The notes beneath the pieces were generated by a model. It saw only the letters and a list, made by a program, of their open reading frames with translations, was not told where the DNA came from and made no database searches. This document shows, piece after piece, positions 1-6,273 of a stretch of 9,710 bases of DNA; the first letter of the stretch is position 1, and the number at the start of each line of letters is the position of its first letter. Source of the stretch: Bacillota bacterium. GTDB taxonomy: Bacteria > Bacillota > Clostridia > Christensenellales > Aristaeellaceae. The stretch spans positions 1 through 9,710 of the forward strand of contig JAEZJP010000344.1 of NCBI GenBank assembly GCA_023415715.1, read 5' to 3'. A program made the position numbers and the translations under genes.

Positions 1-860
1 TGCGGTGTGGTGCATAAGGCCATTTCCGAATCATCCATGCCCATCATGGCAATATCTTCGGGAACGCTTACCTTTTCCCTTTCGCAGATCCTAAGCGCCC
101 CGATGGCCATCAGATCGTTGGCTACCACCAACGCTGTGGGCGACGCCCCGGAACGCAATATTTCCTCCATGGCCGTTTCACCGCTCTCCCTGGAGAAGTT
201 TCCTTCCTTGAGCAGCCGCTGGTCGATAGGCACACCGCCTTCATCCATAGCCTTGACAAACCCCAAAAACCTCTCCCTGCCCGTCTGCACCGCCGTGTTG
301 CCGCCGATGTAACCAATACGCCTGTGGCCCTTTTTGATAAAGTGGGCGCAGGCCATGCGGATGCCTTCATACGTATCAATATATACGCAGTCAAACTGGT
401 CGTTGCCCTTGGGCGACTGATAATTGTTAGTCAGTACCACCGGAAGGCCGCAGCTGTTGATTGCGCCGATGTTCCGCTCGTTGAAGTCGAAGGAAACGAA
501 GATCATGCCGTCTCCATAGCCTTCCTGCAGGTTGCGCAGCATCTTAAGCTCTATATCCTCCTGCCCCCTGGTATGACAGAGCACGGGAAAATAGCTGTAC
601 TGGTCCAAAACGTCGGTGGCGCCCTTGATCATGCGGAAATAAAAGGGGTTGTATATGTCGGGGATGCAAAACAGCACCTTGTTGGTGCGCTTGCTTTTGA
701 GCGTTTTGGCTGCATGGGAGGGAACGTATTGAAGCCTTTGGGCTGCTTCCATGATCCTGTCATACTTTTCTTTGCTGCAATATCCGGTACCCCGCAGCGC
801 CCTTGCCACCGTGGAGGGGGAAACACCCACCTCCTGGGCAATCTCATAGATGGTCGCCAT
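1..860 (-). CDS. LacI-family transcriptional regulator (partial, C-terminus beyond left edge)
   Basis: A DNA-binding, sugar-responsive regulator of the LacI/GalR family, cytoplasmic and normally dimeric or tetrameric. The first 286 codons are visible. Residues 1-55 form the N-terminal helix-turn-helix (MATIYEIAQEVGVSPSTVAR) and the hinge-helix region (PSHAAKTLKSKR). The rest is the periplasmic-binding-protein-like effector domain, with family landmarks such as NPFYFRMIKGA, GHRRIGYIGG, RFLGF and PEDIAMMGMDDSEMA. Family members are usually 330-345 residues, so roughly 50 are missing. The start at 860 is preceded by a GGAGG run (872-876 on the plus strand) and a second G-rich run nearer the ATG. 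It is divergent from fucI with a 301-bp gap, so local control of the fucI gene set is likely. The effector cannot be read from sequence; a sugar or sugar phosphate of this pathway is the natural guess. Confidence 0.95.
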   Translation of the reverse strand, partial: MATIYEIAQEVGVSPSTVARALRGTGYCSKEKYDRIMEAAQRLQYVPSHAAKTLKSKRTNKVLFCIPDIYNPFYFRMIKGATDVLDQYSYFPVLCHTRGQEDIELKMLRNLQEGYGDGMIFVSFDFNERNIGAINSCGLPVVLTNNYQSPKGNDQFDCVYIDTYEGIRMACAHFIKKGHRRIGYIGGNTAVQTGRERFLGFVKAMDEGGVPIDQRLLKEGNFSRESGETAMEEILRSGASPTALVVANDLMAIGALRICEREKVSVPEDIAMMGMDDSEMALCTTP

Positions 861-907
861 ACTGTCCCCGCCCTCCACCAATATTCAGAAAAAACTTTTC
901 CGGCCTT

Positions 908-927
908 ATGTGGTATCGAAGCCACAT
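908..927. promoter_or_regulatory. Candidate LacI-type operator in the regulator's leader
   Basis: The 20-bp imperfect palindrome ATGTGGTATCGAAGCCACAT is centred on CG (917/918), and its half-sites match at 8 of 10 positions. CG-centred inverted repeats are typical LacI-family operators. Its inner 14 bp agree at 10 of 14 positions with the perfect palindrome at 1094-1107, so one protein may bind both. It lies between the regulator's predicted promoter and its start codon, which would suit autoregulation. It could also fold as an RNA hairpin with a 6-bp stem. Confidence 0.5.
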
Positions 928-984
928 TGTAGCCGGCTAACCCACGACATGACACCGACAGGCCGGGAGTTGTATCTTTCTCAG

Positions 985-1013
985 ATAGTAACACGATTGT
1001 TGGAGGATTGCAA
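985..1013 (-). promoter_or_regulatory. Predicted sigma-A promoter of the LacI-family regulator
   Basis: Read on the minus strand, TTGCAA (1008-1013) and TACTAT (985-990) are separated by exactly 17 bp. Each box matches its consensus at four of six positions. Transcription would begin near 978, giving a leader of about 115 nt that contains the palindrome at 908-927. Its -35 box lies only 10 bp from that of the opposing fucI promoter. Confidence 0.45.
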
Positions 1014-1023
1014 CGGAAAACTA

Positions 1024-1052
1024 TTGACAAGACGTTCCATTTGGCCTATCCT
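1024..1052 (+). promoter_or_regulatory. fucI: Predicted sigma-A promoter of the fucI gene set
   Basis: A perfect TTGACA -35 box (1024-1029) is followed after 17 bp by TATCCT (1047-1052), which matches TATAAT at four of six positions. Transcription would start near 1059, leaving a leader of about 100 nt. The perfect palindrome at 1094-1107 would then sit about 40 nt downstream of the start site, where a bound repressor could block elongation. Confidence 0.6.
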
Positions 1053-1093
1053 ACAGTCATATGAGACGTTCAGGCATTGTTAGGTGAAAGGCA

Positions 1094-1107
1094 TGACATC
1101 GATGTCA
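1094..1107. promoter_or_regulatory. Perfect 14-bp palindrome: cre site or LacI-family operator
   Basis: TGACATCGATGTCA is a perfect palindrome. It satisfies every fixed position of the published cre consensus for CcpA, TGWNANCGNTNWCA. CcpA is itself a LacI-family protein, so the same site could serve CcpA, the divergently encoded regulator, or both. It lies between the predicted fucI promoter and the fucI ribosome binding site, consistent with roadblock repression. The resemblance to the repeat at 908-927 favours the local regulator. Confidence 0.65.
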
Positions 1108-1161
1108 CTCCAACCTGCATAACAGCCTGAACATGGACTGTTCGTGAAGGAGGGTATTAAT

Positions 1162-2976
1162 ATGGGAAAATCATCTTTTGTGATGAACAAGCCTCTAAAC
1201 CATCTGAGGGGCCGGCTGCCCAAGATCGGCATTCGGGCCATTATTGACGGGCGCCGCGGCGGCGTTAGGGAAAGCCTTGAAAATCAGACCATGGAACTGG
1301 CAAAAGGCGTGGCCGCTCTGCTCACAAGTACGCTTCGCCATCCCTGCGGGCTGCCTGTGGAATGCGTCCTTTCCGATACCACCATTGGCGGCGTGGCGGA
1401 AGCGGCGGAATGCGCCGACAAGTTTACAAGGGAGGGCGTGGGCCTCACCATCAGTGTCACTCCCTGCTGGTGCTACGGCGCGGAAACCATCGATATGGAT
1501 CCGTTAATGCCCAAGGCAATCTATGGCTTCAACGGCACGGAGCGGCCCGGCGCGGTATACCTTGCCTCCGCTTTGGCCGGCCACAACCAAAAGGGCCTGC
1601 CCGCCTTTGGCATTTATGGCCGGGATGTGCTGGAAGCCTCTGATACCACCATTCCAGAAGATGTAAAGGAAAAGCTTTTGCGCTTTGCCAGGGCCGGTCT
1701 GGCAGTGGCTACCATGCGGGGCAAGAGCTATCTTGGCATGGGCGGCATGTCCATGGGCATTGCCGGCTCCATCGTCAGCGCGGCGTTTTTGGAAAAGTAT
1801 CTGGGCATGCGCATGGAATCCATCGACATGTCGGAATTTGTGCGCCGTTGGGAAGAAAAGATCTATGACCCCGAGGAGTTTGAGTTGGCAAAAGCCTGGG
1901 TCAAAGACTACGTACAAATTGGATATGACAAAAACCCCGAAAAGGCCCGGCACAGCGAGGAGAAAAAGGCCAAGGTCATGGAGCAGTGCATACTGATGAC
2001 CATGATCGCCCGCGACCTCATGCAGGGCAACGAAAAGCTGAAAGCACTTGGCTTTGCCGAAGAGGCTATGGGCCACAATGCCCTGGCCAGCGGCTTCCAG
2101 GGCCAGAGGCAGTGGACCGACCACTTCCCCAACGGCGACCTCATGGAAGCGATGCTCAATACATCTTTTGACTGGAACGGCATCCGGGAACCCATGATCG
2201 TGGCCACCGAGAATGACCACCTGAACGGGTTGTCGATGCTCCTTGGCAAGCTGCTTACAGGCACCGCCCAGGGCTTTGCGGATGTGCGAACCTTCTGGAG
2301 CCCGGAAGCCATTGAGCGGGTGACCGGTTGGAAGCCCGACGGGCTGGCCGCGAAGGGATTAATCCACCTGATCAACTCCGGCTCCGTCACCTTGGAAGCC
2401 AGCGGAGTCTGCCAAAAGGACGGAAAGCCTGCCATCAAACCATGGTGGGAATTGACCTCCAAGGAAGCGGAAGACTGCATGGCGAATACCAAGTTCTGCT
2501 ATGCGGACCTGGGGTATTTCCGCGGCGGCGGATATTCCTCCCAGCTTCTGTCCGAAGGAAGCATGCCCATCACCCTATGCCGCCTGAACCTGGTGGACGG
2601 CCTGGGCCCGGTGCTGCAGCTGGCAGAAGGCTGGACCGTCAAGGTACCTGATCATGTGTTTGATTTAATCAACCGCCGCACCGACCCCACCTGGCCCACC
2701 ACCTTCTTTGCACCCAGGCTCACGGACGAAGGCGCATTTGTAAGCGTGTATGAGGTTATGCGCCACTGGGGAGCCAATCATGGCGCATTCAGCTATGGGC
2801 ACATCGGAGCTGATTTGATTACGCTGTGCAGCATGCTGCGCATCCCCGTATCCATGCACAACGTGGCGGCGGAAAATATATACCGGCCCAGCATGTGGGA
2901 CGCTTTCGGTACCCATGACCTGGAAAGCGCTGACTACCGCGCCTGCGAAAAGCTGGGACCGCTGTACGGAAAATAA
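1162..2976 (+). CDS. fucI: L-fucose isomerase / D-arabinose isomerase
   Basis: A cytoplasmic, Mn2+-dependent aldose-ketose isomerase converting L-fucose to L-fuculose; the family also converts D-arabinose to D-ribulose. The 604 residues compare with 591 in E. coli FucI, and long stretches are recognisably the same (PKIGIR..IDGRRGGVRES, TPCWCYG.ETIDMDP, KAI.GFNGTERPGAVYLA, FQGQR.WTD, EYFRGGGYSS-like YFRGGGYSS, HNV...YRPS). The expected active-site and metal residues appear as E350 (VATEN), D374 (FADVRT) and a histidine at about 540 (WGANHG), matching E. coli E337, D361 and H528 in order and spacing. The start at 1162 follows AAGGAGGG (1147-1154) at a proper distance; the in-frame GTG at 1144 would place that Shine-Dalgarno inside the gene. 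It is the first gene of the set. No terminator is obvious between it and the repeat that follows. Confidence 0.97.
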   Translation: MGKSSFVMNKPLNHLRGRLPKIGIRAIIDGRRGGVRESLENQTMELAKGVAALLTSTLRHPCGLPVECVLSDTTIGGVAEAAECADKFTREGVGLTISVTPCWCYGAETIDMDPLMPKAIYGFNGTERPGAVYLASALAGHNQKGLPAFGIYGRDVLEASDTTIPEDVKEKLLRFARAGLAVATMRGKSYLGMGGMSMGIAGSIVSAAFLEKYLGMRMESIDMSEFVRRWEEKIYDPEEFELAKAWVKDYVQIGYDKNPEKARHSEEKKAKVMEQCILMTMIARDLMQGNEKLKALGFAEEAMGHNALASGFQGQRQWTDHFPNGDLMEAMLNTSFDWNGIREPMIVATENDHLNGLSMLLGKLLTGTAQGFADVRTFWSPEAIERVTGWKPDGLAAKGLIHLINSGSVTLEASGVCQKDGKPAIKPWWELTSKEAEDCMANTKFCYADLGYFRGGGYSSQLLSEGSMPITLCRLNLVDGLGPVLQLAEGWTVKVPDHVFDLINRRTDPTWPTTFFAPRLTDEGAFVSVYEVMRHWGANHGAFSYGHIGADLITLCSMLRIPVSMHNVAAENIYRPSMWDAFGTHDLESADYRACEKLGPLYGK

Positions 2977-2986
2977 GACTAATGGA

Positions 2987-3223
2987 AAACATTATTGCGT
3001 CCAAAGCCGCGAGAGGTTTTTGCGCAATACAAGGAGTCTAAGCGAGACGCAGCAGCGCTACGTTGGGTTCCGTAGCCCGGCTGCCGCCAGTGGCGGCAAT
3101 AAGCCGGGCGGAGGAAGCTTGCGAAACAAGCGATGCAAGTGGAAGCGCAGCAGCGCGCCGATTGAGCAAGCCGGGTACGCAGTAGTGCGCGAAAAGATCT
3201 GCGGCGACGACACAATAATGTTT
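2987..3223. repeat. 237-bp MITE-like inverted-repeat element
   Basis: The ends are 15-bp terminal inverted repeats, 2987-3001 and 3209-3223, differing at one base (core AAACATTATTG, then GTC). A weaker subterminal similarity continues inward (GCCGC, a T-run, GCGCA, TAC on both sides). The interior is full of hairpins: GCTACG/CGTAGC (3057-3062 with 3071-3076), a strong GC stem (GCCCGGCTGCCGCC 3075-3088 with GGCGGC 3092-3097 and AGCCGGGC 3102-3109), and GCTTG/CAAGC (3117-3121 with 3127-3131). No protein family is recognisable, although several frames stay open across it. It looks like a non-autonomous dispersed element or a structured RNA segment inserted within the transcript. A GGA on each side might be a short target duplication, but this is weak. 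Confidence 0.6.
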
Positions 3224-3250
3224 GGAAGCAGTAAAAGACGGAAGATACGT

Positions 3251-4927
3251 ATGAACAAGTACACCATCGGTTTGGATTACGGAACATTATCCTGCCGCGG
3301 AATCATCGCGGCTGTGGCGGACGGCGAGCAAATCGCCTCCGCCCAATTTGTGTATCCCCATGGAATCATGGATGCTTCCCTCCCCTGCGGAACGGCTTTG
3401 CCGCCCGGCTGGGCGCTGCAGCACCCGCAGGATTACCTGGACGCACTGTATTGCATACTGCCCGAACTGATGAAAGCAAGCAGTCTACATCCAGAGCAGA
3501 TCATTGGCGTGGGCGTCGACTTTACCTCGTGTACCATGCTGCCGGTAAAGGCGGACGGCACGCCCCTATGCTTTTTGCCGGAATATGAAAAGGAGCCACA
3601 CGCCTACGCAAAGCTATGGAAGCACCATGCCGCCCAAAGCCAGGCGGACAGGATCACGGCCATCGCCGCGCAAAGGGATGAGCCATTCCTAAAGCGCTGC
3701 GGAGGAAAGGTATCGGCGCAGAACGCATTTCCCAAGCTTATGCAGGTGCTGGAGGAAGCGCCGCACATTTATGATGCCATGGATCTTTGGGTGGAGGCAG
3801 CGGACTGGATCGTGTGGCAGCTGACGGGCAGATTATCCCGCGGCGCGTGCTGCCTTCAATACAAGGCGTTTTATGATCTTCGCGAAGGATTTCCGAAGGA
3901 AGATTTCTTCACCGCATTGACCCCAGCTTTTTTCGGCATGCTTCAAACAAAAATGGCCGGACCCGTATCCCCCGTTGCTGGAAAAGCAGGTGAAATCAGG
4001 TTGGAGGCGGCACATCCATTCGGACTGTCACAAGGTACTGCCGTCAGCACGCCTATGGTGGATGGGCATGCCTGCTTCCCGGCTTCGGGCATCGTGGGCC
4101 CAGGCGCAATGCTTGGTATCCTAGGTACCTCCGCCGCGTACCTGATGCTTTCTCCGTCATCTGAACCCATCCCCGGCCTGTGCGGCACTGTGGACAGCGG
4201 GCTTGTGCCGGGCTTTTGGGGCCTTGAAGCCGGGCTTAACTGCATGGGCGACCATTTCGCCTGGGTGGCAGAAAACTTAAGTCCGCCCGCCTATGCCAAG
4301 GAAGCCAGGGAAAGAAACATCAGCATCCACGCGCTGCTTACGGAAAAAGCGCAGAGTTTAAAGCCTGGGCAAAGCGGGCTCGTTGCATTGGACTGGTGGA
4401 ACGGCAACCGCTCAGTACTAATGGACGCAAACCTTTCCGGTCTTCTTATCGGCATGACGCTGCACACCGCTCCAGAGGAAATCTACCGCGCGCTGCTGGA
4501 GGCCACCGCCTATGCCACAAGGGTCATCGTGGAGCATTTTCGCACGAATGATCTTCCCGTGGAGGATTTCCGCTTTACCGGCGGCATAAGCCGGAAAAAT
4601 CCTTTATTGATGCAGATCTTTGCCGATGTGCTGAAGATGAAGGTCATGGTCCTTCAAACGGAGCAGGGTTCGGCGCTGGGCAGCGCCATATATGCAGCAG
4701 CAGCGGCAGGGGAAAAAGCCGGCGGATACCGGGATCTTACACAGGCCATCCTGCATATGTCCAGCCCTGTTCAGCAGGAATACCGCCCTGTTTTCGAGAA
4801 TAGTTGCATGTATGACAGGCTTTATTCAGAATACAAAGCGCTGCATGATACTTTCGGGCTTCAAAATCTCATGATGAAGCATCTTCACCATATCCGCCGG
4901 GAAGCATCCAAAGGCCGCAAGAATTAA
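3251..4927 (+). CDS. araB: AraB-type ribulokinase (FGGY carbohydrate kinase)
   Basis: A cytoplasmic ATP-dependent kinase that phosphorylates a 2-ketopentose, giving ribulose 5-phosphate. The 558 residues match the AraB size (about 560). N-terminal FGGY domain: IGLDYGTLSCRG (D9), WALQHPQDYL, VDFTSCTMLPV, LPEYEKEPHAYAKLWKHHAAQ and ADWIVWQLTG. C-terminal domain: D271 in MVDGHA (catalytic base; compare NVDAH in AraB), ILGTS at 290-294, EAGLNCMGDHFAW, LDWWNGNRSVLMDA and GGISRKNPLLMQIFADVL from 444. The start at 3251 aligns with AraB N-termini and has a modest GGAAG six bases upstream. An in-frame ATG at 3218 inside the repeat has no ribosome binding site. AraB-type kinases are known to use D-ribulose as well as L-ribulose; next to a FucI and without AraA or AraD, D-ribulose is the likelier substrate (inference). 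L-fuculose cannot be excluded. The dehydrogenase starts 14 bp downstream. Confidence 0.9.
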   Translation: MNKYTIGLDYGTLSCRGIIAAVADGEQIASAQFVYPHGIMDASLPCGTALPPGWALQHPQDYLDALYCILPELMKASSLHPEQIIGVGVDFTSCTMLPVKADGTPLCFLPEYEKEPHAYAKLWKHHAAQSQADRITAIAAQRDEPFLKRCGGKVSAQNAFPKLMQVLEEAPHIYDAMDLWVEAADWIVWQLTGRLSRGACCLQYKAFYDLREGFPKEDFFTALTPAFFGMLQTKMAGPVSPVAGKAGEIRLEAAHPFGLSQGTAVSTPMVDGHACFPASGIVGPGAMLGILGTSAAYLMLSPSSEPIPGLCGTVDSGLVPGFWGLEAGLNCMGDHFAWVAENLSPPAYAKEARERNISIHALLTEKAQSLKPGQSGLVALDWWNGNRSVLMDANLSGLLIGMTLHTAPEEIYRALLEATAYATRVIVEHFRTNDLPVEDFRFTGGISRKNPLLMQIFADVLKMKVMVLQTEQGSALGSAIYAAAAAGEKAGGYRDLTQAILHMSSPVQQEYRPVFENSCMYDRLYSEYKALHDTFGLQNLMMKHLHHIRREASKGRKN

Positions 4928-4941
4928 TAAGGAGCAAACAA

Positions 4942-5982
4942 TTGAGCAAAGTGATCGTTATCGTAGGTGCGGGCATGATGGGCTCCGCATTAAGCGTTCC
5001 CGCCCGGGACAACAGGCATGAAGTGCGCATCGTAGGCACGCACCTGGACAGGGAAATCATCGAACATGCCAAGAAACATTCCTATCACCTTACCATGAAG
5101 CGCAATCTGCCGGAAGGCATTGCTTATTATCAGATTGAAGACCTGGAAAAAGCGCTTAAAAATGCCGATCTTTTGATCGGCGGTGTCTCCAGCTTTGGGG
5201 TGGATTGGTTTGGGGAAAAAGTTCTGCCCCTTGTACCCGCTTCTCTTCCCGTACTGTCCGTTACAAAAGGGCTGCAAAATTTCCCCGGCGGAAAGCTTGT
5301 CCCCTTCCCCCATCTTCTGAAAGAACGTACAGGCGGCAGATTGTCCTTGAACGCTATCGGCGGCCCCTGCACCAGCTATGAACTGGCGGACCGCCGGCAC
5401 TCCCATGTGGCGTTCTGCGGGGAAAATATGGAGATCCTCCGGAAATTGAAAGCCATGCTGGAGACGGATTATTACCATATCAGCCTATCTACCGACGTGG
5501 TGGGTGTGGAATGCGCCGTGGCCATGAAAAACGCCTATGCCTTGGGCGTATCCCTGGCGATCGGCATGGTGGAACATACGGACGGCATCGGGTGCACGGA
5601 AGCCTACAACCCCCAGGCCGCGCTGTTTGGCCAGAGCGTGAAGGAAATGGGGAAAATGATCGCCTTTGTTGGCGGCGGGCCGGAGAACATCGTCTATGCC
5701 GCCGGAGACTTGTATGTCACCATCTTTGGCGGCCGAACAAGAGCGCTGGGCATCCGCCTGGGCCGGGGCATGCGTTTAAACGATGCGCTGAAAGAACTAT
5801 CCGGCGTCACGCTGGAATCGGTAGTCATAGCCAGGCGTACCATTGCGGCCATGGCCGAATGGGTGGAAATGGGCATCGCAAAACGGGAAGATTTTCCCTT
5901 GCTGCACCATATCGCCGGGCTGCTGAATGATGAGGAGCCCAAACCTTTGAACTTTGCAGCCTTTGAAACGGAACGCGGCTAG
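4942..5982 (+). CDS. GpsA-family NAD(P)-dependent dehydrogenase (glycerol-3-phosphate dehydrogenase-like), TTG start
   Basis: A 346-residue soluble oxidoreductase of the GpsA fold. GpsA interconverts dihydroxyacetone phosphate and sn-glycerol 3-phosphate. Visible features: Rossmann nucleotide-binding loop GAGMMG (9-14) near the N-terminus, GGPCTSYELA in the place of the GpsA SGP..A.E.A segment, catalytic-type lysine K196 in AMKNAYALG, NPQAALFGQSVKEM, GDLYVT with D256, and R265/R267 before LGIRLGRG. The start is TTG at 4942, preceded by AAGGAG (4929-4934) at seven bases; no ATG competes. It lies 14 bp after the kinase stop, so the two are surely co-transcribed. It differs from textbook GpsA in several conserved blocks, so a housekeeping gpsA is doubtful and the substrate may be another phosphorylated ketose or polyol phosphate. 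This is inference. Confidence 0.8.
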   Translation: MSKVIVIVGAGMMGSALSVPARDNRHEVRIVGTHLDREIIEHAKKHSYHLTMKRNLPEGIAYYQIEDLEKALKNADLLIGGVSSFGVDWFGEKVLPLVPASLPVLSVTKGLQNFPGGKLVPFPHLLKERTGGRLSLNAIGGPCTSYELADRRHSHVAFCGENMEILRKLKAMLETDYYHISLSTDVVGVECAVAMKNAYALGVSLAIGMVEHTDGIGCTEAYNPQAALFGQSVKEMGKMIAFVGGGPENIVYAAGDLYVTIFGGRTRALGIRLGRGMRLNDALKELSGVTLESVVIARRTIAAMAEWVEMGIAKREDFPLLHHIAGLLNDEEPKPLNFAAFETERG

Positions 5983-6054
5983 TTGACCGTTAATTACAGA
6001 AGTTGCTCTTTTGTCGATCATTCTGTTTTCCACCGCATGCGTAAGCACATCATA

Positions 6055-6136
6055 AGCCTTCCCCTTGAGGGGAAGGTGGCGCGCAGCGACGGATGAGGTG
6101 TTACTTCAAACATGTGGTGGCTACAAGGGGAAGCCT
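6055..6136. repeat. 82-bp palindromic intergenic repeat (MITE/REP-like)
   Basis: The ends form a 13-bp inverted repeat (6055-6067 and 6124-6136) with one mismatch, containing perfect CTTCCCCTTG/CAAGGGGAAG arms. The left end also folds alone: CCTTCCCC (6057-6064), loop TTGA, GGGGAAGG (6069-6076). The right end holds GGGGA/TCCCC (6127-6131 with 6136-6140). The motif CCTTCCCC..GGGGAAGGTGG followed by a segment ending GACGGATGAGG resembles a repeat I recall from many Clostridia genomes; that is memory, not a search. In the transcript the left hairpin could slow polymerase or protect the upstream mRNA, but it has no U-tract. Confidence 0.6.
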
Positions 6137-6273
6137 CCCCCGGTTGCTCACATTTCTGGTTCGAATGCAGCTTGTTCGGAATGTAGGCAATATTCAATTA
6201 TAACGTTCCGCAAGTTCTGTAGTTATCAGTCCACTGGTAGCGTAAATGCTAAACAAAAGCAGGAGGGATTACT

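Noticed and set aside
930..939. 10-bp palindrome TAGCCGGCTA in the divergent region
   Set aside because: It is short, does not extend, and is not echoed elsewhere in the control region, so chance is a sufficient explanation.
1504..2220. 238-codon minus-strand open frame inside fucI
   Set aside because: It lies wholly within the well-conserved FucI coding region, with no ribosome binding site or recognisable domain.
2979..3287. Minus-strand open frames across the inverted-repeat element
   Set aside because: The translation is low-complexity, Arg/Ser/Cys-rich and typical of a structured repeat; it also overlaps the kinase start.
6172..6204. Possible promoter before the second isomerase (TATAAC at 6199-6204)
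   Set aside because: No acceptable -35 box lies at 16-18 bp; TTGTTC is 21 bp away. Too weak to list as a feature.
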